Source: Cryobacterium sp. BB307 (GTDB lineage Bacteria > Actinomycetota > Actinomycetes > Actinomycetales > Microbacteriaceae). From it: a DNA stretch of 64,000 nt. The notes beneath the pieces are model-generated. The model ran no database searches. It was not told the origin of the DNA and was given only the letters and a program-made list of their open reading frames with translations. Below are positions 8,860-17,157 of the stretch, one piece after another; the stretch's first letter is position 1, and the number at the start of each line of letters is the position of its first letter. The stretch lies in assembly GCF_012274275.1 (NCBI RefSeq), contig NZ_JAANZA010000002.1:1-64000 (forward strand), in the 5' to 3' direction. Both the position numbers and the translations under genes were made by a program.

Positions 8860-9590
8860 TTCTTCTTCTCCAGGAACTCGGTCATCCGACGGTGCTTCTC
8901 CGGGCCCTCGAACAGCACGGCCTGCTCCTCGAGGTCGACACGTGGGTGCTCGGCGCGCGGCGCGGTGAGCACGCGCTTGGTGGCCATGGTCGCGGCGGCG
9001 TCGTTGCGCGCGATACGGTCGGCGATCGCGTGCGCGGCAGGCAGCAGTTCCTCGGCAGGGTGCAGCGCGCTCACCAGACCGATCGCCAGGGCCTCGTCGG
9101 CGCCGACGCTCCGGCCGGTGAGCAGCAGGTCGGCCGCTCGCGCGGCGCCCACGATCTCCTTGAGCCTCCAGCTCGCGCCGGCCGCCGCGATGATGCCGAG
9201 GCCGGTCTCCGGGTTGCCGATCTTCAGGCTCACCGTGCCGATCCGGATGTCCGCGGCGTACGCCAGCTCGGCGCCGCCGCCAAGGGCGTAGCCGTCGATC
9301 GCGGCGATCACCGGCATGGGCAGCGCGGCGACCCGGATGAAGGCGTTCGCGTTGATGCCGCGCAGCGCGTCCTTGGCGGTGCGCTCGCGCAGCTGGGCGA
9401 TGTCGGCACCGGAAGCGAATACGCCGTCGGCGCCAGTGATAATGAGGATGCGGGGGTCCTTCTCCAGCTCGTCGCACAGCTCGTGCAGGGCGTCGATGGT
9501 CGCCTGGTCGATGGCGTTGCGCACGTCGGGCCGGTTGAGGGTCGCGACGACCCGGTCGTCCAGGCGTTCGACGAGCAGCGGCGCGCTCAC
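8856..9590 (-). CDS. paaF: Enoyl-CoA hydratase PaaF
   Basis: A 244-residue crotonase-family enzyme with the FASGADIAQL oxyanion segment and the DGYALGGGAELAYAADIRI segment. NPETGLGIIAAAG carries the Glu that activates water in hydratases. Its place between thiolase and hydroxyacyl-CoA dehydrogenase suggests hydration of 2,3-dehydroadipyl-CoA. The GTG start at 9590 overlaps the thiolase stop (GTGA). A general fatty-acid role is also possible. Confidence 0.85.
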   Translation of the reverse strand: MSAPLLVERLDDRVVATLNRPDVRNAIDQATIDALHELCDELEKDPRILIITGADGVFASGADIAQLRERTAKDALRGINANAFIRVAALPMPVIAAIDGYALGGGAELAYAADIRIGTVSLKIGNPETGLGIIAAAGASWRLKEIVGAARAADLLLTGRSVGADEALAIGLVSALHPAEELLPAAHAIADRIARNDAAATMATKRVLTAPRAEHPRVDLEEQAVLFEGPEKHRRMTEFLEKKK

Positions 9591-10774
9591 GACACCCGTT
9601 CCACGATCATGGCCGTGCCCTGGCCGACGCCGACGCACATGGTTGCGAGTCCGTACCGGGAGTCCTCGCGCTCCATCCGGCCGAGCAACGTGACGATCAG
9701 CCGGGAGCCGCTGGAGCCGAGCGGGTGGCCGAGCGCGATCGCGCCGCCGTCAACGTTCACGCGTTCCGGGTCCAGGCCGAGTCGCCGGATGCAGGCGATC
9801 GACTGGGTGGCGAACGCCTCGTTGAGCTCGATCGAGCCGAGGTCGTCGATCGTCAGGCCGGTGCGGGCGAGCGCCTTCTGGGTCGCGGGTACCGGCCCGA
9901 GGCCCATGATCTCCGGGGCGAGCCCGGCGCTGGTCCCGACGACGACGCGCGCTCGCGGTTCGAGCCCATACTTCTCCACCGCCTCGCCGCTGGCGATCAC
10001 GATGGCCGACGATCCATCGTTGAGCGAGCTGGAGTTCCCGGCGGTGACAACGGTGCCGCCCTTCACCACCGGCCGCAGAAGGCCAAGAGCTTCAAGAGTG
10101 GAGTCGCGGCGCGGCCCCTCGTCGACGAGCACCTCACCGGTGGCGGTCGGCACGCCGATGATCTCGTCGGCGAAGTGTCCGGCGTCGATCGCGGCCGTGG
10201 CCCTCTGCTGGCTGCGCAGCGCGAACTCGTCGGCTTCCTCGCGCGTGATCGAGTCGACTCGCGCGACTTCCTCCGCGGTCTCTGGCATCGAGAAGGTGGC
10301 CTTGTCGCGCGCAAGCAGTCTCGGGTTGGCGAAGCGCCAGCCGATCGAGGTGTCGTAGGCGTCGCCGGGTTTCGCCCAAGGCTTCTGCGGCTTTGCCTGC
10401 ACCCATGGTGCGCGCGTCATCGACTCCACGCCGCCCGCGACAATGAGGTCGGCGTCGCCGGCGCGCACAGCCTGCGCCGCCATGGCGATCGCCGACATGC
10501 CGGATGCGCACAGCCGGTTCACGGTGATGCCGGGCACGTCATCCGGCAACCCGGCGAGGAGCACGCCCATCCGGCCGATGTTGCGGTTGTCTTCGCCGGC
10601 CTGATTGGCCGCGCCGAAGATCACCTCGTCGATGCGCTCGGGGTCGATTCCGGCTCGACGTACCGCCTCGCCGATCACGAGTGCGGCGAGGTCGTCCGGT
10701 CTGACCGTTGCGAGGGCCCCTCCGTAGCGTCCGACCGGCGTACGAACCCCACCGACGAGAAAGGCCTCCGCCAT
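9587..10774 (-). CDS. paaJ: Beta-ketoadipyl-CoA thiolase PaaJ
   Basis: A 395-residue thiolase. The acyl-accepting Cys lies in NRLCASGMSAIAMA. The GGAIALGHPLGSSGSR segment holds the catalytic His, and CVGVGQGTAMI near the C-terminus the second Cys. The early segment GAANQAGEDNRNIGRM resembles the PcaF/PaaJ group. It cleaves 3-oxoadipyl-CoA (and probably its dehydro form) into acetyl-CoA and succinyl-CoA. It is the first gene of the four-gene operon and lies behind a PaaR-like site. Confidence 0.88.
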   Translation of the reverse strand: MAEAFLVGGVRTPVGRYGGALATVRPDDLAALVIGEAVRRAGIDPERIDEVIFGAANQAGEDNRNIGRMGVLLAGLPDDVPGITVNRLCASGMSAIAMAAQAVRAGDADLIVAGGVESMTRAPWVQAKPQKPWAKPGDAYDTSIGWRFANPRLLARDKATFSMPETAEEVARVDSITREEADEFALRSQQRATAAIDAGHFADEIIGVPTATGEVLVDEGPRRDSTLEALGLLRPVVKGGTVVTAGNSSSLNDGSSAIVIASGEAVEKYGLEPRARVVVGTSAGLAPEIMGLGPVPATQKALARTGLTIDDLGSIELNEAFATQSIACIRRLGLDPERVNVDGGAIALGHPLGSSGSRLIVTLLGRMEREDSRYGLATMCVGVGQGTAMIVERVS

Positions 10775-10812
10775 GCTCTCTCCTGACCGCGTTGTCGGGC
10801 GAACGGGGAATT

Positions 10813-10834
10813 AGTGACCGACCGTTCAGGAAAT
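10813..10834. promoter_or_regulatory. Second PaaR-like site upstream of paaJ
   Basis: AGTGACCG-ACCGTT-CAGGAAAT lies 38 bases upstream of the paaJ start. It matches 12 of 16 fixed positions of the PaaR site pattern seen in front of paaA, with one strong and one degenerate half. It would place paaJFHZ under the same repressor. Confidence 0.55.
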
Positions 10835-10846
10835 AATTATGCCAGA

Positions 10847-11719
10847 TCAGCGCGGCGACGGTATCCGGATCATGCCCTCCTGCGCGACGCTCGCGACGAG
10901 CACTCCTTCGCGCGTGTAGAACCGGCCGTGCGACAGGCCGCGGCCGCCGGTGGCGCTGGGCGACTCCTGCACGTAGAGCAGCCACTCGTCGACGCGCGCA
11001 AACCGGTGGAACCACATCGCGTGGTCGAGGCTCGCGACCTTGAGGCCGGGCGTCGCCCACGCCAGCGAGTGCCGGCGCAGCACCGACTCGAGGATGGGGT
11101 AGTCGCTTGCGTAGGCGAGCGCGGCACGGTGCAGATTCGGGTCATCCGGAAGGTCGCCCGTCGCCCGCAACCAGATGGCCTGCTGGGGCGAGCTGTCTCG
11201 GTCGGGCTCGAGGTAGATCGGCTCCTGAACGTGCCGCATGTCGAACGGCCTGCCTTTGGCCCAGTAGCGCGCGATGACGTGGTCGTGGCCATCGAGGACC
11301 TCCTCGTCCGTCGGCAGCGATTCCGGTGGAGGGACGTTTCCATCGACGTCAACCTGGTGGTCAAGGCCCTCATCCACGGTCTGGAACGACGCGATCATCG
11401 ACAGGATCGGAAGACCACTCTGGTACGCCTGGCTGCGGCGGGTGGAGAACGAGCGGCCGTCGTGGATGCGGTCCACCGTGAAGGTGATCGGCAGCTGCAC
11501 GTCGCCGGGGCGCAGGAAGTAGCCGTGCAGAGAGTGGACGATGCGGTCCTCGGGCACGGTGCGGACGGCGGCGACGAGCGACTGGGCGAGAACCTGGCCG
11601 CCGTACACGCGGCCGTGCGGCATCCATTGGCTGGGGCCCGTGAAGATGTCTTTGCCTGCCGGTGCACCGGTGTCGTCGAGGTCGAGAGCGGCGAGCATTC
11701 CAAACAGGGGGTCGTTCAT
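10847..11719 (-). CDS. tesB: Acyl-CoA thioesterase II (TesB family)
   Basis: A 290-residue double-hotdog thioesterase that cleaves acyl-CoA to free acid and CoA. Typical segments are GRVYGGQVLAQSLVAA and HSLHGYFLRPGD in the first half and SLDHAMWFHRF in the second. Length matches TesB. It lies upstream of paaJ in the same direction, separated by the PaaR-like site, so it is probably a separate transcription unit. Its start faces the next gene divergently. Confidence 0.88.
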   Translation of the reverse strand: MNDPLFGMLAALDLDDTGAPAGKDIFTGPSQWMPHGRVYGGQVLAQSLVAAVRTVPEDRIVHSLHGYFLRPGDVQLPITFTVDRIHDGRSFSTRRSQAYQSGLPILSMIASFQTVDEGLDHQVDVDGNVPPPESLPTDEEVLDGHDHVIARYWAKGRPFDMRHVQEPIYLEPDRDSSPQQAIWLRATGDLPDDPNLHRAALAYASDYPILESVLRRHSLAWATPGLKVASLDHAMWFHRFARVDEWLLYVQESPSATGGRGLSHGRFYTREGVLVASVAQEGMIRIPSPR

Positions 11720-11781
11720 GGGTCTCCCGGCTCAGCGGGCGCGAGCGGCGCCAGTTGTTTCCAGCTAGTTTAGTTTGGGTA

Positions 11782-12456
11782 ATGAACCGAACCTTCTCAT
11801 TGGTCGATTCCCTCTCCCTCAGTGATCTGCAGACCTTCCTCGGTCGCGCCGGCAGGGTGGAGGACGGCTCCGTGCGCCTTATTTCGGGCTCGGGCGTGCT
11901 CGCGGTGTACGTGGCGGTGCTCTACCCGGTCGGCCTGCGCGATGAGACACCGACGGTGCTCGGCCTGCGCACGTTCGCGCTGACAGACTCTGAGGCGTTC
12001 GACGCGGTCGTGCCGGTGCGCTCGCTGCTGGACCGTCTCGCGCGGGCGCAGTCGAACGTGACCGATCCGGATGCGCCGGTGACGGTCAGCCTGCCGATCG
12101 AGGTGAACACGGTGGTGTGGGCCGCGATCTCGCCCCCGCGTGGCGGCTGGACCCAGCACGACCCTGTGGGCCCGGTCGTGCTCTCTCGGGTCGCGGACGA
12201 AGGCATCCGGGAGGTGGCAGACACCGTCGGCACCGAAACCGGTGAGCAGCTCGTGCGTTCGGTGCGGGCCGAGGTGTGGGGCCGCCCGATTCCAAGCATC
12301 GAGTACGTCCCGGCCGGCGCGGCGTTCGCCGCGCATTCTCTGGGTTTCATCGGTGACGACGACGTGCGGATCTACGAGACCGGCCCCTGGACTCGGCTGA
12401 CCAGCCAGCGCGGGCACGTTCTCGTGCGCCGCAGGGCGTGGACACTGCAGGTCTGA
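11782..12456 (+). CDS. Conserved actinobacterial hypothetical protein
   Basis: A 224-residue soluble protein that I do not recognise as a named family. It begins MNRTFSLVDSLSLSDL, lacks a signal peptide or membrane helix, and is rich in Val, Ala and acidic residues. The ATG at 11782 is chosen because the open frame upstream runs back through tesB. Codon use is host-like. Confidence 0.7.
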   Translation: MNRTFSLVDSLSLSDLQTFLGRAGRVEDGSVRLISGSGVLAVYVAVLYPVGLRDETPTVLGLRTFALTDSEAFDAVVPVRSLLDRLARAQSNVTDPDAPVTVSLPIEVNTVVWAAISPPRGGWTQHDPVGPVVLSRVADEGIREVADTVGTETGEQLVRSVRAEVWGRPIPSIEYVPAGAAFAAHSLGFIGDDDVRIYETGPWTRLTSQRGHVLVRRRAWTLQV

Positions 12457-12564
12457 CTCAGGGTCGAGTCCACATTGTGGTTGTCGAGCCAGCCGAGACC
12501 TTTCATGTGGATAACTTCCGGCCTCCGATGTCGGAATGTCGGTGGCAGGGTGTGCACTGGATTC

Positions 12565-13893
12565 ATGGAGAACTTCACCGGCACCGGAGGTCAGGTCGAC
12601 GCTGAGATTCAGCCTCGCGGGCTCGCCGATGCGGGTTGGGAGCTGCCGGCCGATGAGGTCGAGGCGAGGTTCCGTGCGCTGGTGGCCGGGCTGGAGCCGG
12701 AGAGTCCGATCGACGCCGGCATCAAGCGGGTGGCCTTGCTGCAGGCGAGGAAGGCGCAGTTGGAGGCCGAGGAGGCCCGGGAGCTGGCCATGCTGGCCCG
12801 GCTGTACGTGGCCGAGGAGGGTCCGGATGCCCGGGTGGATCTGGTTTACCGGTCGTTGGCGGCAGAGTTGGCGTTGGCCTGCCGGGTGTCGGATCGGACC
12901 ATGGAGAGCCGGATCATCTACGCCGAGGAGCTGGTCGACGAGTACCCCGGCACGCTGGAGGCGCTGGCGGCCGGCACGATCGGCATCGGGCACGCCCGCG
13001 TCATCGTCGAGTGCGGCGACCCGATCGACGATCCGGAGCTGCGCGGCAAGTACGAGGCCGCGGTGCTCAAGCGGGCGGTGAACATCACCCCCGGCCGGTT
13101 ACGGCGGCTGGCGCGGCAGGCAGCCGAGAAGCTCGCCGCGGTGACCTTCGAGGAGCGGCACCGGAAGGCTCGGGAGGGCCGCTCGGTGCGCATGTTCGAG
13201 GGCGTCGACGGGATGTCGGAGCTGGTTCACATCGTGCCGACCGTGTTCGCGGTGGCGATGTTCGACCGGCTCACCGCGCAGGCTAAGGCGGTCAAGGCCG
13301 CCAATCCGGCCGATGCGCGCACTCTGGATCAGGTGCGTGCCGACCTGGCCTGCGAGCTGGTGCTCACCGGGCAGCCCTCGGGCGAACCGGATGCCCCGCA
13401 CGCCGCCGGGATCGGTATTCGCCCGGAGGTGTCGATCCTCATTCCGGTCCTCACCCTGCTCGGGGAGGGCGACGAGCCGGCGAGCATTGCCGGACGCGGT
13501 CCGATCGGCTTGGACGATGCCACCCGGCTGGCCGGGAACGCGCCCAGCCTGATCCGGGTGCTCACCCATCCGGTCAGCCAGCAGGTGCTGGCGGTGGACA
13601 GCTACCGGCCGTCAAAGAAGCTGCGTCGCTACCTGCATCGCCGCGACGGGCGATGTCGATGTCCGTCCTGCGCACGGCCGCCCGGCGACTGCGACCTCGA
13701 CCACACCACCGCCTGGCAGCACGGCGGCAAGACGGAGGTCGGCAACCTCGCAGACCTGTGCCCGAATCATCACACCATCAAGCACCTGCCCGGCTGGAGC
13801 GTGAAACAGATCAGTCCCGGCGTGCTGGAATGGACCAGCCCCCACGGCGTCACCGCCGTCGACATCCCGGACACACCCGTCACCTTCCAATAG
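12565..13893 (+). CDS. DUF222 / HNH endonuclease-signature protein
   Basis: A 442-residue protein of a family repeated many times in actinobacterial genomes. The long helical DUF222 region is followed by a C-terminal HNH nuclease signature: CRCPSCARPPGDCDLDHTTAWQHGG, shown here as its key parts CPSC, DCDLDH and the final PNHHTIKH. The role of these proteins is unsettled; mobile-DNA or DNA-processing functions have been suggested. The ATG at 12565 is chosen because the frame upstream lacks family-like sequence. Confidence 0.88.
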   Translation: MENFTGTGGQVDAEIQPRGLADAGWELPADEVEARFRALVAGLEPESPIDAGIKRVALLQARKAQLEAEEARELAMLARLYVAEEGPDARVDLVYRSLAAELALACRVSDRTMESRIIYAEELVDEYPGTLEALAAGTIGIGHARVIVECGDPIDDPELRGKYEAAVLKRAVNITPGRLRRLARQAAEKLAAVTFEERHRKAREGRSVRMFEGVDGMSELVHIVPTVFAVAMFDRLTAQAKAVKAANPADARTLDQVRADLACELVLTGQPSGEPDAPHAAGIGIRPEVSILIPVLTLLGEGDEPASIAGRGPIGLDDATRLAGNAPSLIRVLTHPVSQQVLAVDSYRPSKKLRRYLHRRDGRCRCPSCARPPGDCDLDHTTAWQHGGKTEVGNLADLCPNHHTIKHLPGWSVKQISPGVLEWTSPHGVTAVDIPDTPVTFQ

Positions 13894-13936
13894 GGGTGAA
13901 CGGGGAGGCGAGTCGGGTCAACCGATCTGCAGCGGG

Positions 13937-14533
13937 TCAGGCCGTCAGCGAAGGCATGAACTCGAACACCACGGCGAAGATGACGCCGATCATCCAGATG
14001 GCGGCGACAAGCCCGAACACCAGGATGGCGATCTCCAGCCACATGACTGCGATTCCGCGGCCCGCTCGGCGCCGTGCGACGACCGCTCGACCGATCACGT
14101 AGACGGCCGGGGAGAGGATCGACCATGCGGCGTGAAACGGGCGTGGGATCCCTTCGCGCTTCAGCGCGGACCAGTCCAGGAAGGCGCAGCCGATGAGCAG
14201 CGCCAGGCCGCCCCAGCCGGAGAGCATCGAGACCAACGACGCCTGGGACGTCAGCGCCGCGAGCTGCCCTTGAATGGAAGCGTCCAGCGAAAGTCGCATG
14301 TACTCGGCCCAGTCGATGGTCAGCAGGGCGATGGTCTGCAGCACCTGAACCCCCAGCATCACCCAGATCCACGGGGTGTAGACGCGCGCGCCCTCTGGTG
14401 CAGTGAGGTCGACCCGCTCTGTCGTGAACGGGTGCTGGTAGTGCTCGGTCCAGGCCACTCCGTCCCACCAACGTTGACGCTGGCTGCCGTCGTTGGCGGG
14501 GTACCAGCCTGCGGGCGCTGCGACGTCGGACAT
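13937..14533 (-). CDS. DUF2510 membrane protein
   Basis: A 198-residue inner-membrane protein. The N-terminus AGWYPANDGSQRQRWWDG is the DUF2510 motif, a short Trp-rich domain found at the start of many actinobacterial membrane proteins. About four hydrophobic segments follow, for example WVMLGVQVLQTIALL and IAVMWLEIAILVFGLVAAIW. The function is unknown. It converges with the DUF222-HNH gene with only 43 bases between stops. Confidence 0.85.
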   Translation of the reverse strand: MSDVAAPAGWYPANDGSQRQRWWDGVAWTEHYQHPFTTERVDLTAPEGARVYTPWIWVMLGVQVLQTIALLTIDWAEYMRLSLDASIQGQLAALTSQASLVSMLSGWGGLALLIGCAFLDWSALKREGIPRPFHAAWSILSPAVYVIGRAVVARRRAGRGIAVMWLEIAILVFGLVAAIWMIGVIFAVVFEFMPSLTA

Positions 14534-14570
14534 GGGCCTCCTCGAATAGTCGAGGACAGCTTAGGGGTGC

Positions 14571-16223
14571 TTAGGCGCTCGCCGCGGCAGCGCGCCCGGC
14601 GGCGCGCCCGCTGAACAGGCATCCGCCGAGAAACGTTCCCTCGAGCGACCGGTACCCGTGGACGCCGCCGCCGCCGAATCCGCTCGCCTCGCCCGCCGCG
14701 TACAGGCCGGGAATCGGTCGCCCGTCGGTGCCGAGGGCTCGTGAGTCAAGGTCGGTTTCGATGCCGCCAAGGCTCTTGCGGGTCAGCAGGTGCAGCTTCA
14801 CCGCGATGAGTGGACCGGCCTTCGGATCGAGGATGCGATGCGGGCCAGCCACTCGGATGAGCCGGTCGCCGCGGTACTTGCGTGCCTGCCGCAGTGCGTT
14901 CACCTGGGCGTCCTTCGCGAACGGGTTGGTGAGTTCGCGGTCACGAGCTTCGACCTCGGCGCGGATGCGGTCCGCGTCGAGTGGCACGTCCGATTTCGCC
15001 TGCATGCCGGCGATGAGCTCGTCCAGCGTGTTCGCGACGACGAAGTCCTCTCCGCGCCGCTTGAATGCCTCGACTGGTGCGGGGGCGCCCTTCCTCACCC
15101 GCTGCAGCAGCAGCTTGAAGTCCTTGCCGGTGAGGTCGGGGTTCTGCTCGCTGCCCGAGAGCGCGAACTCCTTCTCGATGATCTTCTGGGTCAGCACGAA
15201 CCACGAGTGCGCGTGGCCGGTCGCGACGATGTGCTCGAGGGTGCCGAGCGTGTCGAAGCCGGGGAACAGCGGCACCGGCAGCCGCTTGCCGGTCGCGTCA
15301 AGCCACACGCTGGACGGACCAGGCAGGATCCGGATGCCATGCAGCGGCCACACCGGGCTGTGATTCTTGATGCCCTCGACGTAGTGCCACATTCGGTCCC
15401 CGTTGATGAGGCGTGCCCCGGCTCGCTCGCTGATGCCGAGCATCCGCCCGTCGACGTGGGCGGGCACACCTGAGAGCAGGTCGGCCGGCGCGTCGCCCAT
15501 CCGGCGCGGCCACTGGTCGCGCACCAGGTCGTGGTTGCCGCCGATGCCGCCGCTGGTGACGATCACCTGGCCGCTGGCCTCGAACTCGCCTCCCGGCTCG
15601 CGGTTGCTCGCCGCGCCGCGCTCGGCGGCATCCGGCTGCAGGATGGTGCCGCGCACGCCGACCACCGCGCCGCCGTCGACCACGAGTTCGTCGACGCGGT
15701 GCCGGAACGCGAGGGTGACGAGGCCTGGCTGCTGTCCGTCGCGCACCGTCTTGATGAACGGCGCGAGCACTCCCGGGCCGGTGCCCCAGACGATGTGGAA
15801 CCGCGGCACCGAGTTGCCGTGGCCGAGTGCCGTGTACCCGCCCCGCTCGGCCCAACCGACGACCGGGAAGAACCGGATGCCGAGACCGTGCAGCCACGCG
15901 CGCTTCTCACCGGCCGCGAAATCCAGGTATGCCTCGGCCCAGCGCTGCGGCCACAGGTCTTCCTCACGGTCGAAGCCGGCCGACCCGAACCAGTCCTGGC
16001 GGGCGAGCTCGGGCGAGTCCTTCACTCCCATCCGGCGCTGCTCGGGCGAATCGACGAGGAACAGTCCGCCGAAGGACCACCAGGCCTGGCCGCCGAAACT
16101 CGCCTCCGGTTCCTGCTCGAGGATGGTCACGCGCTTGCCCGCGTTCACCAGTTCGGCCGCGGCCACCAGCCCTGCCAGCCCGCCGCCGACAACCAAGACG
16201 TCACTGTCCAACTCCGTCGTCAT
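14571..16223 (-). CDS. FAD-binding dehydrogenase (ketosteroid-dehydrogenase-like flavoprotein)
   Basis: A 550-residue flavoprotein. The N-terminal dinucleotide motif is VLVVGGGLAGLVAAAEL, followed by the acidic end of the second strand (ILEQEPE). The C-terminal GLYAAGEASGFGGGGVHGYR segment is the usual FAD-closing motif of the fumarate reductase / 3-ketosteroid dehydrogenase superfamily. It resembles the group often annotated simply as FAD-binding dehydrogenase; the substrate cannot be read from the sequence. It follows the IclR gene in the same direction, separated by a large inverted repeat. Confidence 0.82.
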   Translation of the reverse strand: MTTELDSDVLVVGGGLAGLVAAAELVNAGKRVTILEQEPEASFGGQAWWSFGGLFLVDSPEQRRMGVKDSPELARQDWFGSAGFDREEDLWPQRWAEAYLDFAAGEKRAWLHGLGIRFFPVVGWAERGGYTALGHGNSVPRFHIVWGTGPGVLAPFIKTVRDGQQPGLVTLAFRHRVDELVVDGGAVVGVRGTILQPDAAERGAASNREPGGEFEASGQVIVTSGGIGGNHDLVRDQWPRRMGDAPADLLSGVPAHVDGRMLGISERAGARLINGDRMWHYVEGIKNHSPVWPLHGIRILPGPSSVWLDATGKRLPVPLFPGFDTLGTLEHIVATGHAHSWFVLTQKIIEKEFALSGSEQNPDLTGKDFKLLLQRVRKGAPAPVEAFKRRGEDFVVANTLDELIAGMQAKSDVPLDADRIRAEVEARDRELTNPFAKDAQVNALRQARKYRGDRLIRVAGPHRILDPKAGPLIAVKLHLLTRKSLGGIETDLDSRALGTDGRPIPGLYAAGEASGFGGGGVHGYRSLEGTFLGGCLFSGRAAGRAAAASA

Positions 16224-16238
16224 GCCCTCATCTTTCCC

Positions 16239-16326
16239 TAACCCGTCTCAAGGAGATGTTCGCCGCGGCGACGGATGTTGCGGGCGAGTCGGCAGCGAAG
16301 CGGCAGGAAATCCTTGAGACGGGTTA
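16239..16326. repeat. Inverted repeat (16-base perfect arms) between IclR and FAD-dehydrogenase genes
   Basis: TAACCCGTCTCAAGGA (16239-16254) and its exact reverse complement (16311-16326) enclose 56 bases containing the palindrome CGCCGCGGCG. The right arm includes the TAA stop of the IclR gene. It could act as a terminator or processing hairpin between two same-direction genes, or be a short non-autonomous mobile repeat. Confidence 0.75.
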
Positions 16327-17079
16327 AGAGCGGCCGCGGATGCGGCGGGACAGCGTGTCGGCAGCGTGCGAGACGGCACGGGCGAGCCGGGGCGCGTCGG
16401 CGAGCAGGTTGCGGCGGAAGGTGAGGCCGACCGCGGCCGCCGGGTAGTCGTTGTGGTCGAGCACGGCGGAGGCGACGGATGCGTAGGCCGGGTTGATGTC
16501 GCCGTCCTCGGTCGCCCAGCCGCGGTCCCGGGTTTGGGCGAGCAGCTCCTCGAGCGCGGCGACGGTGGCTGGCCCCTGCTCGGTGCGCAGCTGGAGGTCG
16601 CCGGGGGAGTAGTTGGCCGCGAACTGGGCGGGCGGCAGCGCAGCGAGCATCGCACGCCCGGTCGCGGTCAGGTGGGCGGGCAGGCGCACGCCGACGCTGG
16701 TCACCACCGCCGGTGCGCGGGCGGCCGCGACCTTCACCGCGTAGACGACGTCGGTGTGCTGCAGCAGCCCGAGGTGTCCGACAACCGGCAGCTTCGTCTC
16801 GGCGACCAGCCGCTCGAGCAACGGTCGGCCGATCCGCGCGAGGGCATCCGACGCCAGCACCGTCGTGCCGATCTCACCGATTAGCGGCCCCAGCGAGTAG
16901 CCCTGGTGCTTGGGCGAGTGCACGACGAAGCCCTCATCCTGCAGCACGGCCAGCAGGTGGTAGACGCTCGACCGGGGCAGTTCGAGTTCGCGCGCGATGG
17001 TCGCGGCGCGCACAGGGCCGCTCCGTTCGGCGAGGTGCCGGATGATGCGCAGTGCGCTCCTCGCGGCGGGCACGTTCAT
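16324..17079 (-). CDS. IclR-family regulator, probable hut repressor
   Basis: A 251-residue IclR-type regulator. The winged helix-turn-helix lies in RAATIARELELPRSSVYHLL, and the rest is an effector-binding domain. It is transcribed divergently from hutH with about 78 bases between starts, so control of histidine utilisation is the natural inference. I chose the ATG at 17079 (MNVPAARSALRIIRH) because IclR proteins begin just before this helix. A TGTCT-N8-AGACA repeat lies in the shared upstream region. Confidence 0.8.
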   Translation of the reverse strand: MNVPAARSALRIIRHLAERSGPVRAATIARELELPRSSVYHLLAVLQDEGFVVHSPKHQGYSLGPLIGEIGTTVLASDALARIGRPLLERLVAETKLPVVGHLGLLQHTDVVYAVKVAAARAPAVVTSVGVRLPAHLTATGRAMLAALPPAQFAANYSPGDLQLRTEQGPATVAALEELLAQTRDRGWATEDGDINPAYASVASAVLDHNDYPAAAVGLTFRRNLLADAPRLARAVSHAADTLSRRIRGRS

Positions 17080-17087
17080 GCACTTAT

Positions 17088-17105
17088 TGTCTCGTATCCA
17101 AGACA
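17088..17105. promoter_or_regulatory. Candidate operator between IclR gene and hutH
   Basis: TGTCT-CGTATCCA-AGACA forms a perfect 5-base inverted repeat 9 bases upstream of the IclR start. Its location suits autoregulation and repression of the hut operon. The arms are short, so this is a candidate only. Confidence 0.4.
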
Positions 17106-17157
17106 CATTGTGCGATCAACCGGCGCTCGGGGCACGGTTCGGGAGTTTGATGTGACC

